A program made the position numbers and the translations under genes. A stretch of 64,000 nucleotides of DNA from positions 1 through 64,000 of the forward strand of contig LSIG01000200.1 in the NCBI GenBank assembly GCA_001556125.1, given 5' to 3'. Origin of the DNA: Rhizobiales bacterium CCH10-E5 (GTDB taxonomy: Bacteria > Pseudomonadota > Alphaproteobacteria > Rhizobiales > Beijerinckiaceae). Position 1 is the first letter of the stretch. Each line of letters starts with the position of its first letter. Below, one piece after another: positions 51,798 to 61,791 of this stretch. The notes under the pieces are model-generated. The model was not told where the DNA came from. It worked only from the letters and a program-made list of their open reading frames with translations, and made no database searches.

Positions 51798-53078
51798 ATG
51801 GCGATCACCGTTCTTTTCGTCTCCTTCACGCTCCTGCTGCTGATGGGCGTGCCGGTCGCCTTCTGCCTGGGCATCGCCTCGATGGCGACCGTGCTCTACA
51901 TCGGCATCCCGCCCGTCGTGGTCTTCCAGCAGCTGTCGACCGGCATGAACGCCTTCGCGATGCTGGCGATCCCCTTCTTCATCTATTCGGGCGACCTGAT
52001 GATCCGCGGCGGCATCGCCGACCGGCTGATCCAGTTCGCCTCGTCCCTCGTCGGGCATCTGCGCGGTGGGCTGGGCCAGGTCAACGTGATCACCTGCACG
52101 CTCTTCGGTGGCATCTCCGGCTCGGCCGTGGCCGATGCCTCGGCCGTCGGCGGCATCATGATCCCGCAGATGGTCAAGCGCGGTTATGCGCCGGACTACG
52201 CCGTCAACGTCACGGCCAACGCGGCGATCATCGCGCTGCTGATCCCGCCCTCGCACAACATGATCATCTACTCGCTGGCGGCAGGCGGAACGATCTCGAT
52301 CGCTGATCTCTTCACCGCCGGCGTCGTTCCCGGAATGATGCTCTGCCTCGCGCTGATGGTCGCGGCCTGGGCGGTCGCCGTGAAGCGCGGCTATCCGGCC
52401 GATGTCTTCCCGGGCTTCCTGACCGTGGCGCGCTATCTGGTGGCGGCGCTGCCCGGCATCCTGCTGATCGGCATCATCTTCGGTGGCGTCCGCTCGGGCG
52501 TCTTTACCGCCACCGAATCCTCCTGCGTCGCCGTGGTCTACGCGCTGCTGGTCACGGTCTTCGTCTATCGCGGACTCGACTTCAAAGGCTTCGTGCATGC
52601 GACGCTGGGCGCCGTCCGCACCACGGCCATGGTGCTGCTGATCATCGGCGCCGCCAGTTCCTTTGGCTGGCTCATGGCCTTCCTGCAGGTTCCGGCCGCG
52701 ACCATCCAGCTGATGCAGTCGATCTCCGACAATCCTCTGGTGATTCTGCTGCTGATCAACGTCATCCTGCTGGTGCTCGGCACCTTCATGGACATGGCGC
52801 CGATGATCATCATCTGCACGCCGATCTTCCTGCCCGTGGTCAAGGCGATCGGTATCGACCCGGTTCATTTCGGCGTGATCCTGATCCTCAACGCCGGCAT
52901 CGGCCTGAACACGCCGCCGGTCGGCTCCGTCCAGTTCGTCGCCTGCGCCATCGGCAAGGTCTCGATCAGTGAATCGATGAGGACGATCTGGCCCTTCTAC
53001 GGGGCTAGCGTTGCGGTGCTGCTGCTCGTGACCTACGTTCCCGCCTTCTCACTCTGGCTGCCGAGCGTATTCCGTTGA
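51798..53078 (+). CDS. dctM: TRAP transporter large permease (DctM family)
   Basis: The 426-residue protein has about twelve membrane helices and D-A-S-A-V-G-G-I-M-I-P-Q-M, A-I-I-A-L-L-I-P-P-S-H-N and L-N-A-G-I-G-L-N-T-P-P-V-G, the ion-coupled TRAP permease signatures. It forms the sodium-driven importer with DctQ and is fed by DctP. The following uxuB-like TTG start overlaps its stop by four bases. Confidence 0.95.
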   Translation: MAITVLFVSFTLLLLMGVPVAFCLGIASMATVLYIGIPPVVVFQQLSTGMNAFAMLAIPFFIYSGDLMIRGGIADRLIQFASSLVGHLRGGLGQVNVITCTLFGGISGSAVADASAVGGIMIPQMVKRGYAPDYAVNVTANAAIIALLIPPSHNMIIYSLAAGGTISIADLFTAGVVPGMMLCLALMVAAWAVAVKRGYPADVFPGFLTVARYLVAALPGILLIGIIFGGVRSGVFTATESSCVAVVYALLVTVFVYRGLDFKGFVHATLGAVRTTAMVLLIIGAASSFGWLMAFLQVPAATIQLMQSISDNPLVILLLINVILLVLGTFMDMAPMIIICTPIFLPVVKAIGIDPVHFGVILILNAGIGLNTPPVGSVQFVACAIGKVSISESMRTIWPFYGASVAVLLLVTYVPAFSLWLPSVFR

Positions 53079-54541
53079 CGAGACTGACGACGAGGACGCT
53101 GTCCTCCCTGCCGGCGGTGGTCCGCCGTCCGGCCTATGACCGCGCAAGCCTGATAGCGGGAATCGTGCATCTGGGCCTGGGTGCCTTCGCCCGTGCCCAT
53201 CTCTGCGAATACACCGAGGACACGCTGGAACTGGAGTTCGGCGCCTGGGGCGTCACCGGCGCGAGCCTGCAGCGGCCCGACCAGCGCGACCGGCTGGCGC
53301 CGCAGGATGGTCTCTACACCCTGCTCAAGCGCGCCCCGGCCGGACCGGAACTGCGCATCATCGGCTGTCTCGGTGAGGTCCTGGTGGCGCCGGAGAACCC
53401 TGCCGCGCTGGTCGCGCGCATGGCAGCAGCGGAAACGCGGATCGTCTCGCTGACGGTGACCGAGAAAGGCTATTGCCACGACCCCGCCACCGGTCGGCTC
53501 AGGGCCGACCATCCCGACATCGTCCATGACCTCGCCAACCCGCTCAGCCCCCGTTCGGCGGTCGGCCTGATTGTGGCGGCCCTGAAGGCCCGCCGCGCCG
53601 CCGGGCTCGGCCCGTTCACGGCGCTGAGCTGTGACAACCTCCCCCACAACGGCGGCGTGCTGCGCGGCCTTGTGCGCGATTTCGCGGCGCTGAGCGATGA
53701 TGGTCTGAGCCAGTGGATCGAAGCCAACGGCGCCTTCCCGGCAACGATGGTCGACCGCATCGTGCCCGCCACGACCGAGGCGGACATCGCCGAGGTCGCC
53801 GGCCTGATCGGGCTGGAGGACGCCGCGCCCGTGATCGGCGAGCCCTTCCGGCAATGGGCGATCCAGGACGTCTTCGCTGCCGGCCGCCCGGCCTGGGAGC
53901 GCGTCGGCGCGCAGATGGTCTCGGAGGTCGCGCCCTTCGAGTTCATGAAGCTGCGCATGCTCAACGGCGCGCATTCCTCGCTCGCCTATCTCGGCTATCT
54001 CGCCGGCCACGAGACCGTGTCCGAGGCCAGCGGTGACCCGGTCTTCGCCCGCTTCCTCGAAGGACTCTGGGCCGAGATCATCCCGACCGTTCCCGCGCCG
54101 CAGGGCGTCGTTCTCGGCGACTATGCGCAAGCCCTGCTCGCTCGCTTCCGCAATCCCGCCATTCGCCATCGCACCTGGCAGATCGCCATGGACGGCTCGC
54201 AAAAGCTGCCGCAGCGGCTGCTCGGCACCATCCGCGACCGCCTGAAACAGGATGCTGCGATCGACCATCTCGCGCTCGGTGTCGCGGCCTGGATGGCTTA
54301 CGTCTCCGGCACGGACGAACAGGGCGCGACGATCGATGTCCGCGACCCGCTGGCCGCAACCTTCGCGGAGAAGGCCCGGGCCGCCGGCCGCGACGCGACG
54401 GCGCTCAGGCGCTCTCTGCTCGGCATCGAGGCGATCTTCAGCGCCGACCTGCCGCGCGAGCCGCGGTTCACGCGCGCCGTCGAGACGCATTTGGCAGCGC
54501 TGTTCGACAAAGGCGCGAAGGCGACGGTGGCCGCCCTCTGA
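53075..54541 (+). CDS. uxuB: Mannitol dehydrogenase-family oxidoreductase, probable fructuronate reductase
   Basis: The 488-residue NAD-dependent enzyme has H-L-G-L-G-A-F-A-R-A-H (nucleotide-binding N-terminus), C-D-N-L-P-H-N-G-G, and the catalytic region F-E-F-M-K-L-R-M-L-N-G-A-H-S-S-L-A-Y-L-G-Y, where Lys, Asn and His form the active site of polyol-specific long-chain dehydrogenases. In a uronate operon with UxaC the likely reaction is fructuronate to mannonate (UxuB); tagaturonate reductase is less likely. TTG 53075 overlaps the dctM stop. Mannonate dehydratase and KDG kinase/aldolase are not in the window. Confidence 0.85.
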   Translation: MTRLTTRTLSSLPAVVRRPAYDRASLIAGIVHLGLGAFARAHLCEYTEDTLELEFGAWGVTGASLQRPDQRDRLAPQDGLYTLLKRAPAGPELRIIGCLGEVLVAPENPAALVARMAAAETRIVSLTVTEKGYCHDPATGRLRADHPDIVHDLANPLSPRSAVGLIVAALKARRAAGLGPFTALSCDNLPHNGGVLRGLVRDFAALSDDGLSQWIEANGAFPATMVDRIVPATTEADIAEVAGLIGLEDAAPVIGEPFRQWAIQDVFAAGRPAWERVGAQMVSEVAPFEFMKLRMLNGAHSSLAYLGYLAGHETVSEASGDPVFARFLEGLWAEIIPTVPAPQGVVLGDYAQALLARFRNPAIRHRTWQIAMDGSQKLPQRLLGTIRDRLKQDAAIDHLALGVAAWMAYVSGTDEQGATIDVRDPLAATFAEKARAAGRDATALRRSLLGIEAIFSADLPREPRFTRAVETHLAALFDKGAKATVAAL

Positions 54542-54596
54542 TCGAGCGGGCCGGGAACCTCTTGATCCGGCCCGCCCCCTCGCGCCAGATGCGCGC

Positions 54597-55427
54597 ATGA
54601 TCCGCGCCGTTCTCCTTACGCTGGCCCTGCTGGCGCTCGCTCAGCAGCCAGCAGCGGCGCAATCGGGCGTCACCGTTCCGAATTTCTGGGATCCACGGAT
54701 CCGGCTCGACCGGCCGGAACCCGGTCCGCCGCGCGTGATCCGCTTCCTCACCGACGACGAATACCCGCCGCTACATTTCGCAGGGCCCGATGGCGGTCCG
54801 ACCGGCTTCTCCGTCGAATTGGCGCGGGCCGCCTGCGAGAAGCTCGGCTGGACCTGCACCGTCCAGGCCCGCCGCTTCGACACCCTGCTGGATTCGCTCG
54901 CCGAGGGCCGGGGCGACGTCCTGGCGGCGGCGATCAACCTGACCCCGCCGATCCGCGCCCGCTTCGCGGCCAGCCATCTCTATTTCCGCGGCTCGGCCCG
55001 TTTGCTCACGACCCGTGGCAACGCCCAGGCCGAACTCGACACGCGCACCCTCCAGGGCAAGCGCGTCGCCGTCGTCGCCGGCACGGCCCATCAGGCCTAT
55101 CTCGAACGGTTGCTGCCCTTCGTCCAGCGACGCGAGGCCCCCAACCTCACCGCCGCCGTCACGGCGCTGCGCAGCGGCGATGCCGAATTCGTCTTCGCCG
55201 ACGGCGTCGCCCTGTCGCTTCTGCTCGCCGGCAGCGCCGGGGGCGAACTCGCCTTCACCGGCGGGCCTTTCCTGGAGAGCCGCTATTTCGGCGAAGGCGT
55301 CGCCTTCCTCATGCGCAAGGACGAGGTGCCGCTGAAGCGTTCCCTCGACTACGCGCTGCAGTCGCTCTGGGACGACGGCACCTATGCGCGGCTCTATCTG
55401 CGGTTCTTCCCGGTGAGCCCGTTCTGA
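54597..55427 (+). CDS. Extracellular solute-binding protein, family 3
   Basis: The 276-residue protein has a signal peptide (L-L-T-L-A-L-L-A-L-A-Q-Q-P-A-A-A) and the family-3 pattern I-R-F-L-T-D-D-E-Y-P-P-L-H-F, G-F-S-V-E-L-A-R-A-A-C-E-K-L-G and G-R-G-D-V-L-A-A. Such proteins bind amino acids or related solutes for ABC importers, but no permease or ATPase genes adjoin. ATG 54597 is the start that opens the signal peptide. Membership in the uronate operon, 56 bases upstream, is possible but not clearly functional. Confidence 0.85.
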   Translation: MIRAVLLTLALLALAQQPAAAQSGVTVPNFWDPRIRLDRPEPGPPRVIRFLTDDEYPPLHFAGPDGGPTGFSVELARAACEKLGWTCTVQARRFDTLLDSLAEGRGDVLAAAINLTPPIRARFAASHLYFRGSARLLTTRGNAQAELDTRTLQGKRVAVVAGTAHQAYLERLLPFVQRREAPNLTAAVTALRSGDAEFVFADGVALSLLLAGSAGGELAFTGGPFLESRYFGEGVAFLMRKDEVPLKRSLDYALQSLWDDGTYARLYLRFFPVSPF

Positions 55428-55452
55428 CGCCGGCCATCAGACGGCCTGGTGC

Positions 55453-55545
55453 CTCACGGTCGGGCGTGTCCCGACCATCCACGTCTTCCCTCGTCGCATG
55501 CGGTGTTCAAGACGTGGACGCTCGCCACAAGGGCGAGCCTGACGG
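55453..55545. repeat. Palindromic intergenic repeat R4
   Basis: Holds GGTCGGG/CCCGACC, CCACGTCTT/AAGACGTGG and GCTCGCC/GGCGAGC stems, the reverse complement order of the repeat at 42.66-42.75 kb. It lies between the convergent binding-protein and M20 genes. Confidence 0.75.
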
Positions 55546-55557
55546 CGAGCGCGGGTG

Positions 55558-56715
55558 TCACTTCGCCGGCGCGTTCGCGCTCAGTGCCTGCTTCGCCACG
55601 GCCGCAAGCCAGCCCGACGCTGCGGGGAGGATCGCGTCGTTGAAGTCGTAGCGGTCATTGTGGAGTTCGCCGCCGTCGCGCACCGGCCCGTTGCCGATCC
55701 AGACATAGGCGCCCGGCAGCCGCTGCAGGAAATGGGCGAAGTCCTCGCCCGTGGTGCTTGCCTTGAGATCACGCCGCAGCCCCACCCCGGCCGCCTGCGC
55801 GGCCGCGGCGGCGATCTCCTCCTCCGGCGCCGTGTTGATGGTAGCCGCGCCATGCATCGTCTCGACCTCGGCCTCCATCTCGAAGGTCGCGGCGATGTTC
55901 TGCGCGATCGCGCGGATGCGCCCGAGCAGACGATCGCGGACCTCTGCCACGAAAGTCCGGAAGGTGCCCTCGATGAAGACGCTGGTCGGGATCTGGTTCG
56001 AAGCCGAGCCGCCATGCACCTGGCCGATCGAGACCACCGCGGACTGCATCGGATCGATGTTGCGGGAGACGATCGTCTGCAGCGCGACGATGAGATGCCC
56101 CATGGCGACGATTGGGTCGCGCGTCGTCTCCGGCAGCGCCGCATGGCCTGCCGTCCCGTGCAGCGTGATCCTGAAACGGCCAGGCTCGGACATCACCGGC
56201 CCGCGATGGACGGCGATGGTGCCCGCCTCCAGCCCCGGCCAGTTGTGCAGGGCGAAGATGCGCTCCATCGGGAAGCGTTCGAGAATGCCGTCCGCGAGCA
56301 TCGCCTGGGCGCCGCCGGCGCCCTCCTCGGCCGGCTGGAAGACGAACTGCACCGTGCCGCTCCAGCTGTCGTCGCGGGCGAGCAGCGCGGCCGCGCCCAG
56401 CAAGGCCGTGGTGTGTCCGTCGTGCCCGCAGGCATGCATGACGTGCGGCCGGGTCGATTTGTAGGGCAGTTCGTTCGCCTCGAGGATCGGCAGCGCGTCC
56501 ATGTCAGCACGCAGCCCGACGGACCGTTCCGAGGTGCCCCGCCTGAGGGTCGCCACCACGCCATGGCCGCCGATGCCGGCGGTGAAGGGCACGCCGAGTG
56601 CGGTCAGCCTCGCCTGGACGAAGGCGCTCGTCTCCTTCTCCTCGCGGCCGAGTTCCGGATGGGCATGGAGATGGCGTCGCCAGCTGATGAGTTGGTCGTG
56701 CAGATGGCGATCCAA
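55558..56715 (-). CDS. M20 family amidohydrolase (hippurate hydrolase-like)
   Basis: The 385-residue peptidase-like enzyme has R-R-H-L-H-A-H-P-E-L-G, H-A-C-G-H-D-G-H-T, P-A-E-E-G-A-G-G-A and M-S-E-P-G-R-F, the metal-binding and dimerisation signatures of the M20D group (hippurate, indole-acetyl-amino-acid or N-acyl amino acid hydrolases). TTG 56715 is chosen because GGGAGGA lies about eight bases upstream; longer frames lack it. The substrate is unknown. Confidence 0.9.
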   Translation of the reverse strand: MDRHLHDQLISWRRHLHAHPELGREEKETSAFVQARLTALGVPFTAGIGGHGVVATLRRGTSERSVGLRADMDALPILEANELPYKSTRPHVMHACGHDGHTTALLGAAALLARDDSWSGTVQFVFQPAEEGAGGAQAMLADGILERFPMERIFALHNWPGLEAGTIAVHRGPVMSEPGRFRITLHGTAGHAALPETTRDPIVAMGHLIVALQTIVSRNIDPMQSAVVSIGQVHGGSASNQIPTSVFIEGTFRTFVAEVRDRLLGRIRAIAQNIAATFEMEAEVETMHGAATINTAPEEEIAAAAAQAAGVGLRRDLKASTTGEDFAHFLQRLPGAYVWIGNGPVRDGGELHNDRYDFNDAILPAASGWLAAVAKQALSANAPAK

Positions 56716-56920
56716 GATGGTCGTCCTCCCGGGTTTCGAGGCCGAGCAACCTATACCCGCAAGGCGGAGCGACAACCCATGCGACTGCTAGCCGCCATGT
56801 CGCCGGCGCGGCAGAGAGGTCCGCGCTCGATCGACGCATCCCGTCATTGACGCCGCCCTTCGCAATCTGCGAAAGCCCCTCCCTCGCATTTTGCAGGATC
56901 TGGAGAGGACACCACCCCAA

Positions 56921-58630
56921 ATGCCGGTTTTCGACCCCGCCCTTGTGGACGCCGCCCAGCGTTCGGCCGCCTGGCCGTTCGAGGAAGCTCGCAAGCTCGT
57001 CGCGCGGATCGAGAAATCGGGCAAGACGGAGGTGATCTTCGAGACCGGCTATGGCCCCTCTGGCCTGCCCCATATCGGCACCTTCGGCGAGGTCGCGCGC
57101 ACCTCGATGGTTCGCCATGCCTTTCGCGTGCTCACCGGCGATGCCGTGCCCACCCGCCTGATCGCCTTTTCCGACGACATGGACGGGCTGCGCAAGGTGC
57201 CAGACAACGTCCCCAACAAGGAGCTGCTGGCTGCCAATCTCGGCAAGCCGCTGACCGAGGTGCCGGACCCCTTCGGCACGCATGACAGCTTCGGCCGCCA
57301 CAACAATGCGCGGCTTCGCGCCTTCCTCGACCAGTTCGGCTTCGACTACGAGTTCAAGTCCTCGACCGACAGCTACCGCGCCGGCGAGTTCGACGCGACG
57401 CTGCTGAAGATGCTGGCGCGCTACGACGCCATCATGAAGATCATGCTGCCGACCCTGCGCGAGGAGCGAGCGGCCACCTATTCGCCCTTCCTGCCGATCC
57501 ACCCGGTGACGCGCGTCGTCATGCAGGTCCCGATCGAGGCGCGCGACGTCGAGGCCGGCACCATTGCCTGGACCGATCCCGCCACGGGAGAGCGCTTCGT
57601 CACGCCCGTCACCGGCGGCCAGGTCAAGCTGCAGTGGAAGCCGGACTGGGCGATGCGCTGGGTCGCGCTCGGCATCGACTACGAGATGGCGGGCAAGGAC
57701 CTGATCGACTCGGTCAAGGTCTCCTCGCAGATCGCGCGCGCGCTCGACGGCACGCCGCCCGAGGGTTTCAACTACGAGCTCTTCCTGGACGAGCAGGGCC
57801 AGAAGATCTCGAAGTCGAAGGGCAACGGCCTGACCATCGAGCAATGGCTCGAATACGGCCCGCAGGAGAGCCTGGCGCTCTACATGTTCCAGCGCCCGCG
57901 CGAAGCCAAGAAGCTGCATTTCGACGTCATCCCGCGCGCGGTCGACGAATATCTGCAGTTCCTCGGCGGCTATGAGCGCCAGGACTGGAAGAACCGCCTC
58001 GGCAATCCCGTCTGGCATCTCCACCATGGCGAGCCGCCGCAGCCCGAAGTCATCGCCACCGGCGAAGGCGACAACGTCTCGCGGGCGCAGATCACCTTCG
58101 GCCTGCTGATGAACCTCGTCGCCGTCGCCAACTCCGAGGACAAGGCCGTGCTCTGGGGCTTCCTCCAGCGCTATGCGCCGGGCATTTCGCCGCAGACGCA
58201 TCCGCGCCTCGACGCGCTGGTCGGCTACGCGATCGCCTATTTCCGCGACTTCGTGAAGCCGGCGAAGAACTACCGCCTCGCAGACGAGACGGAAGTGGCG
58301 GCCTTCACCGCGCTCGACGCCGCGCTGGCCGCCCTGCCGGCGGATGCGAGCGCCGAGACGGTGCAGGACACGGCGCTCGATGTCGCCCGCGCCATCCCGC
58401 GCTACCAGAACCTCGCCGCCAAGAACGCCACGCCCGAGCGGCCCGGTGTCTCCGGCGAGTGGTGGAAGGCGATCTACCAGGTCTTCTTCGGCGAGGATCA
58501 GGGCCCGCGCTTCGGCTCCTTCGCCGCGATCTACGGCCTCGCCAACACCCGCGCCCTGATCGCCAAGGCGCTATCCGGCGCGCTGGTCGAGGAGCACGCG
58601 GCGTTCGTCGAAGGACGGAAATCGGACTGA
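56921..58630 (+). CDS. lysK: Lysyl-tRNA synthetase, class I
   Basis: The 569-residue synthetase charges tRNA-Lys through a class I Rossmann core. It has the HIGH-like P-S-G-L-P-H-I-G-T near residue 46 and K-I-S-K-S-K-G (KMSKS) near residue 294, then an alpha-helical C-terminal anticodon domain. The class I enzyme replaces the class II type in many alphaproteobacteria. ATG 56921 (M-P-V-F-D-P) follows GGAGAGGACACC. The 205-base upstream gap holds no other gene. Confidence 0.96.
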   Translation: MPVFDPALVDAAQRSAAWPFEEARKLVARIEKSGKTEVIFETGYGPSGLPHIGTFGEVARTSMVRHAFRVLTGDAVPTRLIAFSDDMDGLRKVPDNVPNKELLAANLGKPLTEVPDPFGTHDSFGRHNNARLRAFLDQFGFDYEFKSSTDSYRAGEFDATLLKMLARYDAIMKIMLPTLREERAATYSPFLPIHPVTRVVMQVPIEARDVEAGTIAWTDPATGERFVTPVTGGQVKLQWKPDWAMRWVALGIDYEMAGKDLIDSVKVSSQIARALDGTPPEGFNYELFLDEQGQKISKSKGNGLTIEQWLEYGPQESLALYMFQRPREAKKLHFDVIPRAVDEYLQFLGGYERQDWKNRLGNPVWHLHHGEPPQPEVIATGEGDNVSRAQITFGLLMNLVAVANSEDKAVLWGFLQRYAPGISPQTHPRLDALVGYAIAYFRDFVKPAKNYRLADETEVAAFTALDAALAALPADASAETVQDTALDVARAIPRYQNLAAKNATPERPGVSGEWWKAIYQVFFGEDQGPRFGSFAAIYGLANTRALIAKALSGALVEEHAAFVEGRKSD

Positions 58631-58636
58631 GACAAC

Positions 58637-58731
58637 CGTCATTCTCGCGCGCCGCAGCGCGGCGACCCGGGAATCTCTCAGACGAGTCCGGGCTGGAATC
58701 CGAGATGGTCGGGTCAAGCCCGACCATGACG
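58637..58731. repeat. Palindromic intergenic repeat R5
   Basis: Carries GTCATTCTCG at one end and ATGGTCGGG/CCCGACCATGAC at the other, with a different middle. It is the reverse complement of the atpD-atpC repeat (35.05-35.13 kb) in its outer parts. It lies between lysK and the nitroreductase gene. Confidence 0.7.
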
Positions 58732-58745
58732 AGGTGAGACGACAC

Positions 58746-59426
58746 ATGACACCCGCCCAGGCCGTCGAGCAGGCCATCACCTCCCGCCGCGCCACCCGCG
58801 CCTTTTTGCCGACACCCGTCGACCCTGCCCTGCTGCACCGGCTGATCGAGGTCGCGTCCCGCGCGCCGAGCGGCACAAACATGCAGCCCTGGAAGCTGCG
58901 CGTGATCGGGCCGCAGGCGCGGGCACGGCTGGAGAGCGCCCTGCTGGCGGCACTGGACGATCCCGGCTTCGTCCAGTCCGAGGAATATCGCTACTATCCC
59001 GAGACGTTCCGCGAGCCCTATCTCTCGCGCCGCCGCAAGGTCGGCTGGGATCTCTACGGCTTGCTCGGCGTCGCCAAGGGCGATGTCGCGGGCATGAAGC
59101 GCCAGAGCGCCGCCAATCTGCGCTTCTTCGACGCCCCCGTCGCGCTGATGCTGACGGTCGACCGCGATCTTGAGATCGGCTCCTGGATCGATCTCGGGAT
59201 GTTCCTGCAGAGCCTGCTGATCGCGGCACAGGGGCATGGCCTGCAATCCTGCCCGCAGGCGATCTTCGCGCGTTTCCACCCTGTCGTGCGCCGCGAACTC
59301 GCCATCCCCGAGAGCGAGATCGTGGTCTGCGGCATTGCCATCGGCCATGCCGATCCGGCGGCGCCCCAGAATGGCCTCGTCGCGGAGCGCGAGCCGGTCG
59401 AGGGCTTCACCACCTGGCTGGATTAA
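58746..59426 (+). CDS. Nitroreductase family protein
   Basis: The 226-residue FMN-dependent oxidoreductase has S-R-R-A-T-R-A-F-L-P-T-P-V (FMN phosphate binding), A-S-R-A-P-S-G-T-N-M-Q-P-W-K and the C-terminal V-V-C-G-I-A-I-G-H-A-D-P, typical of the family. The physiological acceptor is unknown. ATG 58746 begins M-T-P-A-Q-A-V-E. The gene is convergent with the DUF808 gene, ending three bases away from it. Confidence 0.9.
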   Translation: MTPAQAVEQAITSRRATRAFLPTPVDPALLHRLIEVASRAPSGTNMQPWKLRVIGPQARARLESALLAALDDPGFVQSEEYRYYPETFREPYLSRRRKVGWDLYGLLGVAKGDVAGMKRQSAANLRFFDAPVALMLTVDRDLEIGSWIDLGMFLQSLLIAAQGHGLQSCPQAIFARFHPVVRRELAIPESEIVVCGIAIGHADPAAPQNGLVAEREPVEGFTTWLD

Positions 59427-59429
59427 GGA

Positions 59430-60386
59430 TCAGGCGCCGCGCACGCGCTTGAGCACGGGCTCGACGGCATAGTGCATCACGACGATCGCGACGCCGCCGA
59501 CGACGAGCCCGAAGATGGCCGAGAACACCGCCCCTGCCAGCCACTCGACGATGCCGCCGAGAGGCAGCCAGCGGCCGGCCGCGGCGGCGATGTCGTGGCT
59601 GGCATGGCCCAGCATGGTCAGCCCGAACTCTTCCAGCCCGTGAATGATGATGCCCCCGCCGACCCAGAGCATGGCGGCCGTCCCGACGGCGCCGAGCGCG
59701 GTGAGGAAATGCGGCATGCCGACGACCAGCGCACGCCCGAACCATCGCACAGGTGCAAAACGGCGCTGGGCCAATGCGAGCCCGACATCGTCCGCCTTCA
59801 CAATCAGCGCCACGGCGCCATAGACCAGCGCGGTGATGCCGATGCCGACCACCGCCAGCACGATCGCCTGCATCTGGAAAGAGGCCGTCGAGACGGTCGA
59901 CAGGGTGATCGCCATGATCTCGGCCGAGAGGATGAAATCGGTCTTGATCGCGCCGGCGATCTTCTGTTCCTCGAGCAGCTTGGGATCGAGCGCCGCCTTG
60001 CCGGCTTCCGCCGGCGTCGCGGCGGCATGCGGCACGACCAGCTCGACGATCTTTTCGGCGCCCTCATAGCACAGATAGACTCCGCCCATCATCAGGAGCG
60101 GCGTGATCAGCCAGGGCGCGACCAGCGCCAGGATCAGCGCCCCCGGCAGCAGGAAGAGCAGCTTGTTCTTCAGCGAGCCGAGCGCGATCTTCCAGATGAT
60201 CGGCAGTTCGCGCGAGGCGGCGAAACCCACCGCATAGCGCGGCGTCACCGCCGCATCGTCGATGACGATGCCGGCCGCCTTGGTGCCGGCCTTGGTCGCC
60301 TGCGCGACGACGTCGTCGACCGAGGACGCCGCAACCTTGGCGATGCCGGCGATATCGTCGAGCAGTGCAAACAGTCCCGAGGCCAC
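59430..60386 (-). CDS. DUF808 family membrane protein
   Basis: The 318-residue protein begins A-S-G-L-F-A-L-L-D-D-I-A-G-I-A-K-V-A-A-S-S-V-D-D-V and has about six membrane segments, with L-P-I-I-W-K-I-A-L-G-S-L-K-N-K-L near residue 60 and D-F-I-L-S-A-E-I-M in the middle. These match DUF808 (YedI-like), a conserved inner-membrane family of unknown function. The start is GTG 60386. Confidence 0.9.
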   Translation of the reverse strand: MASGLFALLDDIAGIAKVAASSVDDVVAQATKAGTKAAGIVIDDAAVTPRYAVGFAASRELPIIWKIALGSLKNKLLFLLPGALILALVAPWLITPLLMMGGVYLCYEGAEKIVELVVPHAAATPAEAGKAALDPKLLEEQKIAGAIKTDFILSAEIMAITLSTVSTASFQMQAIVLAVVGIGITALVYGAVALIVKADDVGLALAQRRFAPVRWFGRALVVGMPHFLTALGAVGTAAMLWVGGGIIIHGLEEFGLTMLGHASHDIAAAAGRWLPLGGIVEWLAGAVFSAIFGLVVGGVAIVVMHYAVEPVLKRVRGA

Positions 60387-60458
60387 GATACAGATCTCCC
60401 CCCTGGCGCCGCCCCATGGCGGCGCGCCCTCACCTAGACGCGGCAGCGCCGGTTTGGT

Positions 60459-61646
60459 TCAGACCGGGTTGATCTCGAACAGGCCGGCGCAGCCCATGCC
60501 GCCCGCCACGCACATCGTCACCACCGCATAGCGCGCCTTGCGGCGGCGGCCCTCCAGCAGCGCATGGCCGACGAGACGGGCCCCGCTCATGCCGAAGGGA
60601 TGGCCGATCGCGATCGCCCCGCCATTGACGTTGACCTTGTCGGGATCGATGCCGAGCCGGTCGCGGCAATAGAGCGACTGCGAGGCGAAGGCTTCGTTCA
60701 GCTCCCAGAGATCGATGTCGGCGACGGTGAGCCCGTTGCGTTCCAGCAGCCTAGGCACCGCGAAGACCGGGCCGATGCCCATCTCGTCGGGCTCGCAGCC
60801 GGCAGCCGCGAAACCGCGGAAGATGCCGAGCGGCGACAGACCGCGCCGCGCCGCCTCCGCGGCCGACATCACGACACTGGCCGAGGCGCCGTCCGAGAGC
60901 TGGCTGGCATTGCCGGCGGTGACGAACTGGTCCTCGCCGCGCACGGGCTTGAGCTTGAGCAGCCCCTCCAGCGTGGTGTCGGGCCGGTTGCCTTCGTCCT
61001 TCGCCAGCGTCACCGGCTTCTGGCTGACCTCGCCGGTCGCCTTGTCGGTGACCGCCATCACGGCGCTCATCGGCACGATCTCGTCGTCGAACAGACCGCG
61101 CTCCTGGGCTGCGGCCGTGCGCTGCTGGCTCGCCAGCGAGAACTCGTCCTGGGCCTGCCGCGAGATGCCATAGCGCTGCGCCACGATGTCGGCCGTTTCG
61201 ATCATCGTCGTGTAGATCGTCGGCTTGTTGGCGAGCAGCCACTCGTTCTGGGCGAGGTCGCGCCGGGTCACCGGCTGCACCAGCGAGATGGATTCAACGC
61301 CGCCGCCGACAGCGACCGGCACCCCGTCCATCACCACCCGCCGCGCGGCATGGGCGATCGCCTCAAGCCCCGAGGCGCAGAAGCGGCTGACCGTGACCCC
61401 GGCCGACTGCACCGGGATGCCGGCGACCAGCGCGGCATGACGCGCGACATTGAGCCCCGTCGCCGCCTCCGGATAGCCGCAGCCCAAGACCACCTCCTCG
61501 ACCGCCTCGGGCTCGAGACCGGCGCGCTCCAGCGCGTGCCGGATCGCATGGGCCGCCATGTCGGCGCCGCGGACCTGGTTGAAGGCCCCGCGATGGGCCT
61601 TGCCGATCGGCGTGCGCGCCGTGGAGACGATGACGGCTTCGGTCAT
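60459..61646 (-). CDS. Acetyl-CoA acyltransferase (thiolase II, FadA-like)
   Basis: The 395-residue thiolase has the nucleophile in [10 protein letters not shown] (about residues 83-92), N-E-A-F-A-S-Q, the [16 protein letters not shown] loop and the C-terminal C-V-A-G-G-M-G-C. It cleaves 3-ketoacyl-CoA in beta-oxidation. ATG 61646 begins [16 protein letters not shown]. The FadB-like gene is immediately upstream, separated by 145 bases containing a palindromic repeat. Confidence 0.93.
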   Translation of the reverse strand: MTEAVIVSTARTPIGKAHRGAFNQVRGADMAAHAIRHALERAGLEPEAVEEVVLGCGYPEAATGLNVARHAALVAGIPVQSAGVTVSRFCASGLEAIAHAARRVVMDGVPVAVGGGVESISLVQPVTRRDLAQNEWLLANKPTIYTTMIETADIVAQRYGISRQAQDEFSLASQQRTAAAQERGLFDDEIVPMSAVMAVTDKATGEVSQKPVTLAKDEGNRPDTTLEGLLKLKPVRGEDQFVTAGNASQLSDGASASVVMSAAEAARRGLSPLGIFRGFAAAGCEPDEMGIGPVFAVPRLLERNGLTVADIDLWELNEAFASQSLYCRDRLGIDPDKVNVNGGAIAIGHPFGMSGARLVGHALLEGRRRKARYAVVTMCVAGGMGCAGLFEINPV

Positions 61647-61691
61647 GGAACGTGTCTTCCTGTGTGATTTCGAAATTGTTTCGATCTCCGC

Positions 61692-61788
61692 CGTCATCCC
61701 GGGCGACCGCAGGGAGACCCGGGATCCATGCCGGAATCGTTCAGGCATGGATCCCGGGTCTTCGCTTCGCTGCGTCCGGGATGACCAC
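61692..61788. repeat. Palindromic intergenic repeat R6
   Basis: A perfect 15-bp stem, CCCGGGATCCATGCC (61718-61732) with GGCATGGATCCCGGG (61744-61758), extends by three more pairs and lies between outer GTCATCCCGG and CCGGGATGAC arms, forming a nested cruciform. It closely matches the repeat at 28.11-28.19 kb. Confidence 0.8.
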
Positions 61789-61791
61789 CGG

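Noticed and set aside
50199..52868. Long minus-strand frame opposite the TRAP genes
   Set aside because: Low-complexity Asp/Arg/Gln product, no motifs; dctP, dctQ and dctM on the plus strand are unambiguous.
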